DNA from: Lysinibacillus macroides
Lineage (GTDB): Bacteria; Bacillota; Bacilli; Bacillales_A; Planococcaceae
Length of the DNA stretch: 64,000 bases
NCBI RefSeq assembly: GCF_001281525.1
Contig: NZ_LGCI01000010.1
Location: 672,869 to 736,868, forward strand
Direction of reading: 5' to 3'
A model generated the notes under the pieces. That model did no database searches. It saw only the letters and a list, made by a program, of their open reading frames with translations, and had not been told where the DNA came from. The position numbers were made by a program, and so were the translations under genes. This document shows, one piece after another, positions 8,855-17,199 of this stretch (its first letter is position 1; each line of letters begins with the position of its first letter).

Positions 8855-10114
8855 TTAAGCATCCTCGTTCAATAAACGATTACGTACCGCTGTTAATAAA
8901 TATAAGGAGCCTGCTACAACTGTGCGCTCTTTCTTTGCGGATTGTTGCTGTAAAAAGGAGACATAGTCTAGCAAAACAGCTTTCTTTGTCGCATTGGAAA
9001 GCGCCATCAGTTGTTCAGCAGCCATTGCACGAGGATTGTCGAAATCGACGAAATAAAAATGATCACTCACCTGCTCTAACAATCTCAAAATTTGTTGAAC
9101 ATCTTTGTCGGCAAGGATGCCAACAACAAAGGTTATCGCTTTATTTGGAAACTCCTGCTGAATTGTTTCTACTAATTGCGCTACACTTGCTGGATTATGT
9201 GCACCATCTAAAAAGACAAAAGGCATAATTTCTTCAAAGCGCCCTAAAATCGTGGCATTTTTGATGGCCTGGCGAATTGCTACTGTGCTTGGCTCCACGT
9301 CTAAAATGCTCGCTATTTCTAAAAATGCCGTCAGTGCTGATGCCATATTATGCGCCTGATGTGTCCCCTTCATCGTGCGTAGCAAACCTGTTATTTGACA
9401 TGCATGCTTCTTATTAATGTAACATTCTCCATCACTTGTTGATGCAACAGAAAAATGATGCTCTAGCTCCAAGATTGCAGCATTTTTTTGTGCAGCCTCC
9501 TGCAATACAACTTGCTTTGCTTCCTCTGGTAAATCACCAATAATCACTGGTCGCTGCTCTTTAATAATGCCTGCCTTATGATGCGCTATACTTGTTAGCG
9601 TATCCCCTAAAAATTGTGTGTGCTCTAGCGCTATACTTGGAATAATTGAAACCAACGGCATCACCACATTTGTGCTATCCAATAAGCCACCCATTCCTGC
9701 CTCAATTAACGCAAGATCAACCTGGCAATTGGCAAAGTGTAAAAATGCAGCAACTGTCAACAGCTCAAAATCTGTTAGCTTTCCGCTTAGCCCTGCTGCT
9801 TGCATATGCTGAAACACGGCATCCATTGCAGGTGCTGAAATCGCTTTGCCATCCACCTGGATTTGGTCATGCACATCAACAATACATGGGGACATAAATT
9901 TCCCTACGCGCAAGCCATGTTCTTTTGCTATCGCTTCAAGAAATGTAACCGTTGACCCTTTGCCATTTGTACCCGCTATATGGACAGTTGGTAGCCTACG
10001 CTCTGGATTGCCGACGAGAGCCAATGCCTCCTCAATTGCCGTCAACCCAGGCTTAATCATATCATCGCTGTGAACATGCCATTTTTCTTTATAGTGATTT
10101 AATTTAGGGATCAT
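8855..10114 (-). CDS. Second FolC-like Mur-ligase-family protein (diverged paralogue)
   Basis: Folylpolyglutamate/dihydrofolate synthase family: ATP-dependent addition of glutamate to folates. The P-loop HIAGTNGKGSTVT lies at about residues 43-55, and the central histidine (ALEHTQFLGD) and DGAHNP motif are present. Compared with the neighbouring FolC, two strongly conserved motifs differ: the SPH motif reads MSPCIVDVHDQI and the GGRLDATN motif reads GGLLDSTN. The ATG at 10114 overlaps the previous folC stop as ATGA and has AGGAGG seven bases upstream, which decides the start (419 residues). Changed substrate preference is possible. Confidence 0.85.
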   Translation of the reverse strand: MIPKLNHYKEKWHVHSDDMIKPGLTAIEEALALVGNPERRLPTVHIAGTNGKGSTVTFLEAIAKEHGLRVGKFMSPCIVDVHDQIQVDGKAISAPAMDAVFQHMQAAGLSGKLTDFELLTVAAFLHFANCQVDLALIEAGMGGLLDSTNVVMPLVSIIPSIALEHTQFLGDTLTSIAHHKAGIIKEQRPVIIGDLPEEAKQVVLQEAAQKNAAILELEHHFSVASTSDGECYINKKHACQITGLLRTMKGTHQAHNMASALTAFLEIASILDVEPSTVAIRQAIKNATILGRFEEIMPFVFLDGAHNPASVAQLVETIQQEFPNKAITFVVGILADKDVQQILRLLEQVSDHFYFVDFDNPRAMAAEQLMALSNATKKAVLLDYVSFLQQQSAKKERTVVAGSLYLLTAVRNRLLNEDA

Positions 10115-11406
10115 CGTTTTGCCTCCTGTAGCCACTTGCGAACTTCTGCGATAAAGTATAAAGAACCTGTAACAACGACAATATCCTCAGCATTTCTTCC
10201 AGAAAGCACGGCTTGAATCGCATCCTGCCATTTGTTATAATCGGCTTTTTTTGCATTCGTTGATAGCTGTACTAAGCTTTTGGCAGGCATAGCATTTGGT
10301 AGCGCAATTTGTGTAAATGTCATGGAGGACGCAACAGCATCCATAAATGCAAGGCTGTTGCCATGATCCTTATCTGCTAAGGCTGCATATACAAAGTGAT
10401 ACCGACGATTTGGATATACCACTTTAAGTGTTTGAATAAGTGCAGCCGTTCCCTCTGAATTATGGGCACCATCCAGTACAATATGATTTGACCATTGTTC
10501 AAAGCGTCCTGCCCATTGTGCATCTTGTAAAGCTCGGCGAATGGATTGGTCAGTAATTGCAAGAGCGCCCTTGTCATGTAACACTACCATTGCCGTAATC
10601 GCAAGACTTGCATTATTGATTTGATGGGAGCCAGCCATTTTTAAGGCAATATCAGTCATTAAAACAGTGCCCATGTTATAGGTAAATTGCTGATAATCTG
10701 TGGCTTGTAAATAATTGGTCGCTGTAAAGTCTTGGCCCAAAACAAAGCATGGAGCATGTCGCCTAGCTGCTACTTCTGTTATAACAGTTAGTGCTTCCTT
10801 ATTGTGAACACCCACAACCACAGGAACACCCTCTTTAATAATTCCCGCTTTTTCAGTAGCCACCTTTGCAAAGGTATCTCCTAAAAACGCTGTATGCTCC
10901 AAAGAGATCGTTGTGATAATGGCTAATAATGGTGTAACAACATTTGTGGCATCGAGACGCCCACCAAGCCCTGCTTCAATCAGTGCTATATCAATTTCTT
11001 GATCTGCAAAGTATTGGAACATAATAAGTGTAACCACCTCAAAAAAGCTTGGAAAATCTCCATTATAGTGCTCCTCTACTATCTGTGCTAGCTTGTTGAA
11101 ATAAACTAAAAATTGCTTATCAGAAATTGGGACACCATTAATCGTTATACGTTCATGCACTCGCTCTAAATGAGGAGAGGTAAAAGCGCCCACTCTATAA
11201 TCAGCCTGTTGTAGCATTTCTCTTAATGCATTGACGGTTGAGCCCTTCCCATTAGAGCCAGCGATATGGATAACGCGGAGTTTGTTGTGAGGGTTATCTA
11301 AAAATGCTAGCACCTCTCGCATAAAGACAAGTGGCGCACGTTTATGGTCAACTGCTTTTAATGTAAAAATAAATTCTGTACATTCCTTCATTGTGTTAAA
11401 CAACAA
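10111..11406 (-). CDS. folC: Bifunctional folylpolyglutamate synthase / dihydrofolate synthase
   Basis: FolC makes dihydrofolate from dihydropteroate plus glutamate and extends the polyglutamate tail. Canonical motifs are intact: P-loop HIAGSNGKGSTVN, FTSPHLERVHERI, EAGLGGRLDATNV, TISLEHTAFLGDT and DGAHNSEG. The frame is open to 11496. The only good Shine-Dalgarno (AAAAGGAA) precedes a run of TTG codons, and TTG at about 11406 gives 431 residues, the usual FolC length. The exact TTG is uncertain. It follows valS in B. subtilis, as here apart from one inserted small gene. Confidence 0.92.
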   Translation of the reverse strand: MLFNTMKECTEFIFTLKAVDHKRAPLVFMREVLAFLDNPHNKLRVIHIAGSNGKGSTVNALREMLQQADYRVGAFTSPHLERVHERITINGVPISDKQFLVYFNKLAQIVEEHYNGDFPSFFEVVTLIMFQYFADQEIDIALIEAGLGGRLDATNVVTPLLAIITTISLEHTAFLGDTFAKVATEKAGIIKEGVPVVVGVHNKEALTVITEVAARRHAPCFVLGQDFTATNYLQATDYQQFTYNMGTVLMTDIALKMAGSHQINNASLAITAMVVLHDKGALAITDQSIRRALQDAQWAGRFEQWSNHIVLDGAHNSEGTAALIQTLKVVYPNRRYHFVYAALADKDHGNSLAFMDAVASSMTFTQIALPNAMPAKSLVQLSTNAKKADYNKWQDAIQAVLSGRNAEDIVVVTGSLYFIAEVRKWLQEAKR

Positions 11407-11483
11407 CAACACTTCCTTTTCATGCAATATCTCTATTTTAGTACAAGTGGCGTTGAATAACAGCGGTTTCTTTATAAGCAGTA

Positions 11484-11523
11484 TAAAAAAACACACAGAG
11501 GGGGCTGACCATTCTGCGTGTTT
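11484..11523 (-). terminator. Terminator between the small unknown gene and folC
   Basis: AAACACACAGA (11489-11499) pairs with TCTGCGTGTTT (11513-11523) with one A/C mismatch. Seven T follow on the minus strand. Confidence 0.75.
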
Positions 11524-11534
11524 GAGCGGCTTAT

Positions 11535-11936
11535 TTAATTCATTATCTGACGAGTGCCTAATAAAGCACCCATATTATCTAAAATAATTTTGGCATCATT
11601 ATTTAAAAGCGGCATTACATCTGGACGTTGCACTAATTCAAAAGAATTTTTTAATGTTCTTTTTAACATAGAAATATCAAAGTTCGAACAATACTCATTA
11701 ATTTTATTGATGGTTAATAAATCGGCACGCGATAATTTCGCCTCTTCTTTTTGTTCGTTATTGCTGGCTAGTATATGTTTAATCAATACACGACTACTAG
11801 TATTTAATAAACGGTAATATTTTGCTTCTGATAATTTTAAAAGATTTGTTTGGATTAATACCCTTGCACTTACAAAATCAAGATCATCACAGGCCCTATT
11901 AATTTTTGAAATGATTGTAGCAATATTTCCTGTCAC
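11535..11936 (-). CDS. Hypothetical helical cytoplasmic protein
   Basis: Not recognised. It has no signal peptide or membrane segment. The sequence is charged and predicted helical throughout, with leucine-rich segments (SARVLIQTNLLKLSEAKYY, RTLKNSFELV). The frame is open from ATG at 11951, but GGAGG inside that extension has 8-base spacing to the in-frame GTG at 11936, giving MTGNIATIISKINRACDD and 133 residues. It lies between folC and valS with its own terminator. It is absent from the B. subtilis order at this place. Confidence 0.7.
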   Translation of the reverse strand: MTGNIATIISKINRACDDLDFVSARVLIQTNLLKLSEAKYYRLLNTSSRVLIKHILASNNEQKEEAKLSRADLLTINKINEYCSNFDISMLKRTLKNSFELVQRPDVMPLLNNDAKIILDNMGALLGTRQIMN

Positions 11937-12145
11937 CTCTAACACCTCCATTCAGCAAAATGTATGCTCTAAAATATTTATATCGAACAGCTATAAATTC
12001 CCTTGTCCTTCTTTGCCACGATTGCAACATGTTAGGCTTTGTTTCCTATATTATACAGAAGCGAAATTCACCTATTCGACTAATTATTTTTGATTTTACT
12101 ATACACTTTTACCTAACACAATATATATCTTTTGATATATAAAAT

Positions 12146-12186
12146 AAAAAAAGGTGGATGACTTTATTGCCATCCACTACTTTTTT
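12146..12186 (-). terminator. Intrinsic terminator of valS
   Basis: GTGGATG (12154-12160) pairs with CATCCAC (12171-12177), flanked by A and T runs that extend the stem. The valS stop codon overlaps the upstream arm. Confidence 0.8.
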
Positions 12187-14830
12187 ACATACTTTTCAAT
12201 TCTTCTAAACGTTTCAAGACAATCGCATGCTTGCTTTCATAATCTGCTAATTTTTCACGCTCTGCATTGACTAATGCTTCTGGTGCTTTTGCTACAAATT
12301 TCCCATTAGATAGCTTACCTGTTACAAGCTTCACTTCTTTTGCCCATTTCTCTAGCTCTTTTTCGAGACGAGCAATTTCTTCCTCTAGGTTAATCAGCCC
12401 TACAAGCGGTAAGAAAACTTGCGCACCTGTAACAACGGCTGTCATTGACTGACCAGGAGCCTCTAAGCCTTCACCTATTGTTAATGTTTCAGGGTTACAG
12501 AATTTTTCTAAATAGGCTTTATTTGCTTCAAGCACGGTTACTGTTGCAGCATCTTTCGCTGAAATAAACAATGGCACTTTTTTGCTCATTGGGGTATTCA
12601 CTTCTGCACGAATATTACGTACTGAACGTATAATATCCATTAGGAGCTTCATATTGTCTGCTTCTTCAGCAAAATGAAGGTCCGCACGCACGGTTGGCCA
12701 TGCAGCCACAGTAATGGAGTCACCATTGTGTGGTAAGTGCTGCCAAATTTCTTCTGTAATAAACGGCATAAATGGATGTAATAGACGCATTGTTTGATCA
12801 AGCACGTAAGCTAAAATAGAACGCGTTGTCTTTTTCGCTGCTTCATTCTCACCATAAAGTGGTAATTTCGCCATTTCAATATACCAGGAACAGAAATCAT
12901 CCCAAATGAAATTGTATAATTCGCGACCAACTTCACCAAATTCATAACGCTCTGCAAGAGAGGTTACACGTTCAATCGTTTCATTTAAGCGCGTTAAAAT
13001 CCATTTGTCAGCTACTGATTTTTCACCAGTTAAATCGATCTCATCATATGTCATACCATCCATATTCATAAGTGCAAAACGTGATGCATTCCAAATCTTA
13101 TTGGCAAAGTTCCATACTGCTTCTACTTTTTCCGTTGTATAGCGTAAATCTTGACCAGGTGATGAACCAGTAGCTAAGAAATAGCGTAATGAATCTGCAC
13201 CGTATTGTTCAATGACGTCCATTGGATCAACACCATTGCCAAGTGATTTACTCATTTTACGTCCCTCACCATCACGTACTAAGCCGTGAATTAATACATC
13301 TTTAAATGGACGTTGCCCTGTAAATTCAATGCCTTGGAAAATCATGCGAGACACCCAGAAGAAAATAATATCATAGCCAGTTACTAGCGTATTTGTTGGA
13401 TAGTAACGTTTATATTCTGCATTTGCCTCGTCTGGCCAGCCCATTGTAGAAAACGGCCATAGTGCAGAGGAAAACCATGTATCCAGGACATCTTCATCTT
13501 GCGTCCAATTTTCACTATCCGCTGGTGCTTCTTTTCCTACGTAAACTTCGCCTGTTTCGTTATGATACCATGCTGGAATTTGATGGCCCCACCATAATTG
13601 GCGAGAGATACACCAATCGCGAATATTTTCCATCCAGCGTGAATATGTGTTTTCAAAACGAGCTGGCACAAAGTGTACTTTCCCTGTTTCATCCTTTTGT
13701 AGCTCTAGGGAAGCATCTGCAAGCGGCTGCATTTTCACAAACCATTGTGCAGATAAATAAGGCTCTACAACAGCACCTGAACGCTCTGAATGACCAACAG
13801 AGTGCATATGCTCTTCAATTTTAAATAACACGCCAGCCTCTTGTAAATCGGCTACAATTTGCTGACGACATTCAAAACGATCCATACCTTGATATTTGCC
13901 AGCTAGCTCATTCATTGTGCCATCTTCATTCATCACAAGAATGCGCTCTAAATTATGACGATTCCCTACTTCAAAGTCATTCGGGTCATGCGCTGGTGTC
14001 ATTTTTACAACACCTGTACCAAAATCTTTATCTACGTAGTCATCCGCTACAATTGGAATTTCGCGTCCTACAATTGGTAAAATAACAGTTTTGCCAATTA
14101 AATGTTGGTAGCGCTCATCATCTGGATGCACAGCCACACCTGAGTCACCGAGCATTGTTTCGGGACGTGTTGTCGCAACTTCCACATGACCTGAACCATC
14201 AGCTAATGGATATTTCATGTGATAGAAAGCACCTTGCACATCCTGATAAATTACTTCTATATCCGATAATGCTGTTTTCGCTGCTGGGTCCCAGTTGATA
14301 ATGCGTTCACCACGGTAAATTAAACCTTTTTCATATAATTGTACAAAAACAGTTTTAACAGCATCTGATAATCCTTTATCTAGTGTAAAACGTTCACGTG
14401 TATAGTCTAAGCCAAGGCCAAGCTTTGCCCATTGGTCGCGAATATGTCCAGCATATTCCTCTTTCCATTCCCATGTTTTTTCAAGGAATTTTTCACGTCC
14501 TAAATCATAACGTGTACTATTATCTTCACGTAGCTTTGCTTCTACTTTTGCTTGTGTTGCGATACCTGCATGGTCCATTCCTGGTAACCATAATGCATCA
14601 TATCCTTGCATACGCTTCATGCGGATAAGTATATCTTGTAATGTTGTATCCCACGCATGTCCAAGATGGAGCTTACCTGTTACGTTCGGTGGTGGAATAA
14701 CGATGGAGTAGGGCTTTTTCCCGCTTTCAGGTTGTGCTTCGAAAAACTTTCCTTGTAACCACCATTCATAGCGACCAGCCTCAATGGACTGTGGATCATA
14801 CTTCGTTGGCATTGAAATGTTTTCTGTCAT
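12185..14830 (-). CDS. valS: Valyl-tRNA synthetase
   Basis: A class I aminoacyl-tRNA synthetase that charges tRNA-Val, 881 residues, the normal length. The HIGH-type motif is [12 protein letters not shown] (about residues 49-60), and the KMSKS motif is intact ([14 protein letters not shown], near residue 523). The CP1 editing domain lies between them ([19 protein letters not shown]), and the C-terminal coiled coil binds tRNA ([19 protein letters not shown]). It is expressed behind a T-box leader, so it is induced when uncharged tRNA-Val accumulates. Confidence 0.98.
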   Translation of the reverse strand: MTENISMPTKYDPQSIEAGRYEWWLQGKFFEAQPESGKKPYSIVIPPPNVTGKLHLGHAWDTTLQDILIRMKRMQGYDALWLPGMDHAGIATQAKVEAKLREDNSTRYDLGREKFLEKTWEWKEEYAGHIRDQWAKLGLGLDYTRERFTLDKGLSDAVKTVFVQLYEKGLIYRGERIINWDPAAKTALSDIEVIYQDVQGAFYHMKYPLADGSGHVEVATTRPETMLGDSGVAVHPDDERYQHLIGKTVILPIVGREIPIVADDYVDKDFGTGVVKMTPAHDPNDFEVGNRHNLERILVMNEDGTMNELAGKYQGMDRFECRQQIVADLQEAGVLFKIEEHMHSVGHSERSGAVVEPYLSAQWFVKMQPLADASLELQKDETGKVHFVPARFENTYSRWMENIRDWCISRQLWWGHQIPAWYHNETGEVYVGKEAPADSENWTQDEDVLDTWFSSALWPFSTMGWPDEANAEYKRYYPTNTLVTGYDIIFFWVSRMIFQGIEFTGQRPFKDVLIHGLVRDGEGRKMSKSLGNGVDPMDVIEQYGADSLRYFLATGSSPGQDLRYTTEKVEAVWNFANKIWNASRFALMNMDGMTYDEIDLTGEKSVADKWILTRLNETIERVTSLAERYEFGEVGRELYNFIWDDFCSWYIEMAKLPLYGENEAAKKTTRSILAYVLDQTMRLLHPFMPFITEEIWQHLPHNGDSITVAAWPTVRADLHFAEEADNMKLLMDIIRSVRNIRAEVNTPMSKKVPLFISAKDAATVTVLEANKAYLEKFCNPETLTIGEGLEAPGQSMTAVVTGAQVFLPLVGLINLEEEIARLEKELEKWAKEVKLVTGKLSNGKFVAKAPEALVNAEREKLADYESKHAIVLKRLEELKSM

Positions 14831-14886
14831 ATTAACTCCTCCTATTGTTTGAAAACTGTTGGTAAAGAAATGCTATTTATTTTTTT

Positions 14887-15125
14887 ACCCAATAAAAAAA
14901 CTCCTGTCGTCTAAAAGGACGAAGGAGTTTTAGTTCGCGGTACCACCTTTAATTCCAGCAGTGGTTAAGAATTTTTTCTTAGCCTACCCTACTGGCTCTT
15001 AATTCGGTAACGGTGTTTAACCGGCTTTAACTACTATTAGTTCACTAAAGCTGCTCAAGGGCTACCTTCAATTTCGTACAAATAGAAACTTTCCAGCTAC
15101 CATTTCCTCTCTATAAAATGTACAC
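14887..15125 (-). promoter_or_regulatory. T-box riboswitch leader of valS
   Basis: On the minus strand the T-box consensus AAGGTGGTACCGCGA lies at 14949-14935, immediately before a strong terminator, which is the standard antiterminator/terminator arrangement. Upstream about 170 bases form stem I and adjoining helices (GGTAGCTGGAAAG near the 5' end). Candidate valine codons occur in the internal-loop region near GAACTAATAGTAGTT, but I could not fix the specifier from sequence alone. The position before valS makes tRNA-Val the expected ligand. Confidence 0.93.
14894..14932 (-). terminator. Conditional terminator of the valS T-box
   Basis: On the minus strand AAAACTCCT pairs with AGGAGTTTT, continuing inward through CGTC/GACG, and ends in a T run. 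It competes with the antiterminator formed with the T-box sequence. Confidence 0.9.
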
Positions 15126-15246
15126 AAAATTTACTCTTCCCTATCATCGCATCTATATTGAATTTTCCTTATTGTACCGCAAAATCGTGTTATCTTTCAA
15201 GTGATTTCATTGTTTTTAGGAACTGTGAAAAGGAAGTGAATCATCA

Positions 15247-15441
15247 ATGCGTCGACGTAAATATAATCCATGGCTTTTACCGCCATGGCTACGACAAATT
15301 CGTTTCTATTGTCGAACAATTATCGTGCCTCTTTGTGCTTTTCAATTTATACGTGTCATTATTGTGCCAACATCGGGCGACCTTATTTTCTTATTGGTCT
15401 TGTTGCTTCTCTGCTACTTACTTTTGAAAGACATCATTTGA
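15247..15441 (+). CDS. Small basic membrane protein, unknown
   Basis: Of three overlapping plus-strand frames here, this one has a good Shine-Dalgarno (AAAAGGAAGTG, about ten bases before the ATG) and protein-like composition. An arginine-rich N-terminus (MRRRKYNPWLLPPWLRQIR) leads into two hydrophobic segments (about residues 22-39 and 45-60). It has 64 residues. It is divergent from the valS leader and its last 24 bases overlap the 3' end of the convergent SpoVID-like gene. No family was recognised. Confidence 0.5.
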   Translation: MRRRKYNPWLLPPWLRQIRFYCRTIIVPLCAFQFIRVIIVPTSGDLIFLLVLLLLCYLLLKDII

Positions 15442-16041
15442 AACACGGACTTTTAGCGGTGTATATTCTTCCGTTAAATCCCAAATCATTGAAGGTACTT
15501 CATGCCAAGAGCTTGATTCACGTACAACAATATGACTATCAGTTACTGTAACTGCCTCTTGGTGTGAAGCTGCTGCTACGCTAGTAGACTGCTTTACTGG
15601 CACACTTTCTTCCATAACCGTTAGTTGTTCTTCGTTCGTAGCATTCATCTGCGCTTTTTCCATAACAGGTTCAAGTTCATTAAAGACACTTGTGACTGTC
15701 CATTCTAACTGACACATTTGATTTGCGAGACTAGGACGAATATCCTTGATCATTAAATCTTTTACATCCGACTCTTTTGGTAAATCCACATGTAAAGGTA
15801 CTGCATACTCAAAATAGCCTGTGTCTCCTTGAATATCAAGTGCAGCAATGGCGATAATATCCTCTTGCCCCATATGAGTCTGCATATCCTGAAAATCAAA
15901 ACGTACATGTGCAGTAATATGGTAAATACCCATGAGTCGCAGTGAGTCCTCTAATTGCTTTGTCTGCCACTGTGGTTTAATTTGCACAGCCGCTATTTCT
16001 GTTGGGCAGCCATAGCCAGGAAAACAAAATGTTTCACACAT
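15418..16041 (-). CDS. SpoVID-like protein with only the N-terminal domain
   Basis: The first 125 residues resemble the N-terminal domain of SpoVID, the spore-coat encasement protein. There is a beta-rich stretch (LRLMGIYHITAHVRFDF) and later a segment around VPLHVDLPKESDV ending near QMCQLEWTVTSVFNEL. In B. subtilis spoVID lies between hemL and valS, which fits. The product is only 207 residues and ends without a LysM peptidoglycan-binding domain, unlike the much longer B. subtilis protein. The strong GGGGAGGG Shine-Dalgarno lies 30 bases before this ATG and only a few bases before an in-frame ATT ATT ATC. The real start may be a non-ATG codon about nine codons upstream. Confidence 0.6.
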   Translation of the reverse strand: MCETFCFPGYGCPTEIAAVQIKPQWQTKQLEDSLRLMGIYHITAHVRFDFQDMQTHMGQEDIIAIAALDIQGDTGYFEYAVPLHVDLPKESDVKDLMIKDIRPSLANQMCQLEWTVTSVFNELEPVMEKAQMNATNEEQLTVMEESVPVKQSTSVAAASHQEAVTVTDSHIVVRESSSWHEVPSMIWDLTEEYTPLKVRVSNDVFQK

Positions 16042-16142
16042 CTTCCAAGTTTTGTGTTCGATAATAATCCCTCCCCTTGCATCATATGACCACTCGGAGG
16101 CTAGTATGCTAGAACACTTACACTGATATACAAGTTACTACG

Positions 16143-16185
16143 AAAAAACGGCATACTAGAGGTGATCTTCTAGCATGCCATTTTT
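16143..16185. terminator. Bidirectional terminator after the CoxG-like gene
   Basis: GGCATACTAGA (16150-16160) pairs with TCTAGCATGCC (16169-16179) with one G-T pair. T runs follow on both strands. On the minus strand it ends the CoxG-like gene before the SpoVID-like gene. Confidence 0.8.
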
Positions 16186-16202
16186 ATTGTTAGTTACATT
16201 CA

Positions 16203-16649
16203 TTAAACATTTACTAATTTAATCTTATTGGCTACACGATCTGTTAGCATTTGTGTGGCCTTTGGTACGATAGGCTTGAAAATTGGATTTAAAACTGGGC
16301 CTGCTAATCCGCCAGCTGTTACTTCTAAAAAGCCTGTCATTTTCGTGTTTTCAGCATCAATGCTTTCCGCAAGAAAATAGCCATTCCCTGAGAAATTATC
16401 AGAAAGTCCTTTGAGCTCAAATGTTACTTTCGAAGGTGCCGCCCATTCTAAAATTGTAATCTCTACTTCTACTGTTTTTTTCAAAACACCCACATTCCCT
16501 TTAAAAGTCCATGTAGAATGTTTGTCGTCAATCATTTTATGTGCGTTATAGCCTGGGACAAGCTTCGCCCATTTCTCCATATCGCTTACGAAATCCCATA
16601 CATGTTCAATTCCTACAGGTACATCGACTGTATGTGTGCCAGTTGCCAT
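16203..16649 (-). CDS. CoxG-like SRPBCC-fold protein
   Basis: A 148-residue protein of the START/SRPBCC superfamily, close to the carbon monoxide dehydrogenase subunit G (CoxG) group. The opening (THTVDVPVGIEHVWDFVSDM, then WAKLVPGY) is characteristic, as is the glycine-rich loop in the second half. Such proteins bind hydrophobic ligands or tether partner enzymes to membranes. No CO dehydrogenase gene is nearby, so the specific role is unknown. It appears monocistronic, with its own terminator. Confidence 0.8.
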   Translation of the reverse strand: MATGTHTVDVPVGIEHVWDFVSDMEKWAKLVPGYNAHKMIDDKHSTWTFKGNVGVLKKTVEVEITILEWAAPSKVTFELKGLSDNFSGNGYFLAESIDAENTKMTGFLEVTAGGLAGPVLNPIFKPIVPKATQMLTDRVANKIKLVNV

Positions 16650-17116
16650 ATCAAACCACTACTTTCTATATATGAATAGCTTTATTATAAACGATTTCGC
16701 CCACATTTTGACTATGCTGAAAGATATAATTTTGACAAAAAACAGTCCGTTCCCCATCAATCTGGTAAGAAAACTAAAAAAACATGCCAGAGAAATTCCA
16801 GTATGGCTTACATCATTTATCGCCTTAATTGTACAAACACTTTATAGAAAGTAGCCATCGTTTTGGCAATATGCTCGAGAAACAAATAATGTCTCATACT
16901 GAAAGAATAGTAGAAACACAGATTTTTTCCTTTTTATCGGTGAAAAAGGTGTGCTACTACCCACTCAACTGCCATTCTTCGTCGCTATAAATAGTGTTTT
17001 TATTTTCACTTACTCTGTCACAAATAGATTCTTTTCCTATTATTTATCATTATTCAAAATTATACAAATCATTTATTTAAAATTAAAAGAAAACTTTTAA
17101 AATTATAAATTTCCGC
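16650..17116. other. Intergenic region between CoxG-like gene and yxe-like operon
   Basis: About 470 AT-rich bases. The open frame on the plus strand at 16636-16854 has no Shine-Dalgarno and odd composition, so I do not call it. No regulator gene is present despite the clear operator just downstream. Confidence 0.5.
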
Positions 17117-17145
17117 TTGAAAAAAACAAAGTAAACCAGTATACT
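17117..17145 (+). promoter_or_regulatory. Sigma-A promoter of the yxe-like operon
   Basis: TTGAAA at 17117-17122 and TATACT at 17140-17145 are separated by exactly 17 bases. The operon start codon is 55 bases beyond the -10, with GGAG upstream of it. Confidence 0.75.
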
Positions 17146-17151
17146 TTGTTT
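17124..17151 (+). promoter_or_regulatory. Palindromic operator over the operon promoter
   Basis: A perfect 10-base inverted repeat, AAACAAAGTA (17124-17133) and TACTTTGTTT (17142-17151), has an 8-base centre. It spans the spacer and the -10 element and runs past it, where a bound dimer would exclude RNA polymerase. The repressor is not encoded in the operon or next to it, and I do not recognise the box as a known consensus. Confidence 0.65.
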
Positions 17152-17199
17152 CATAATAAAGTTTAGTGAAATAGTTGGTTTTAAAAAGGAGACAATACC

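Noticed and set aside
16636-16854. Plus-strand 72-residue frame after the CoxG-like gene
   Set aside because: It starts inside the 5' end of the opposite gene, has no ribosome-binding site and no protein-like pattern.
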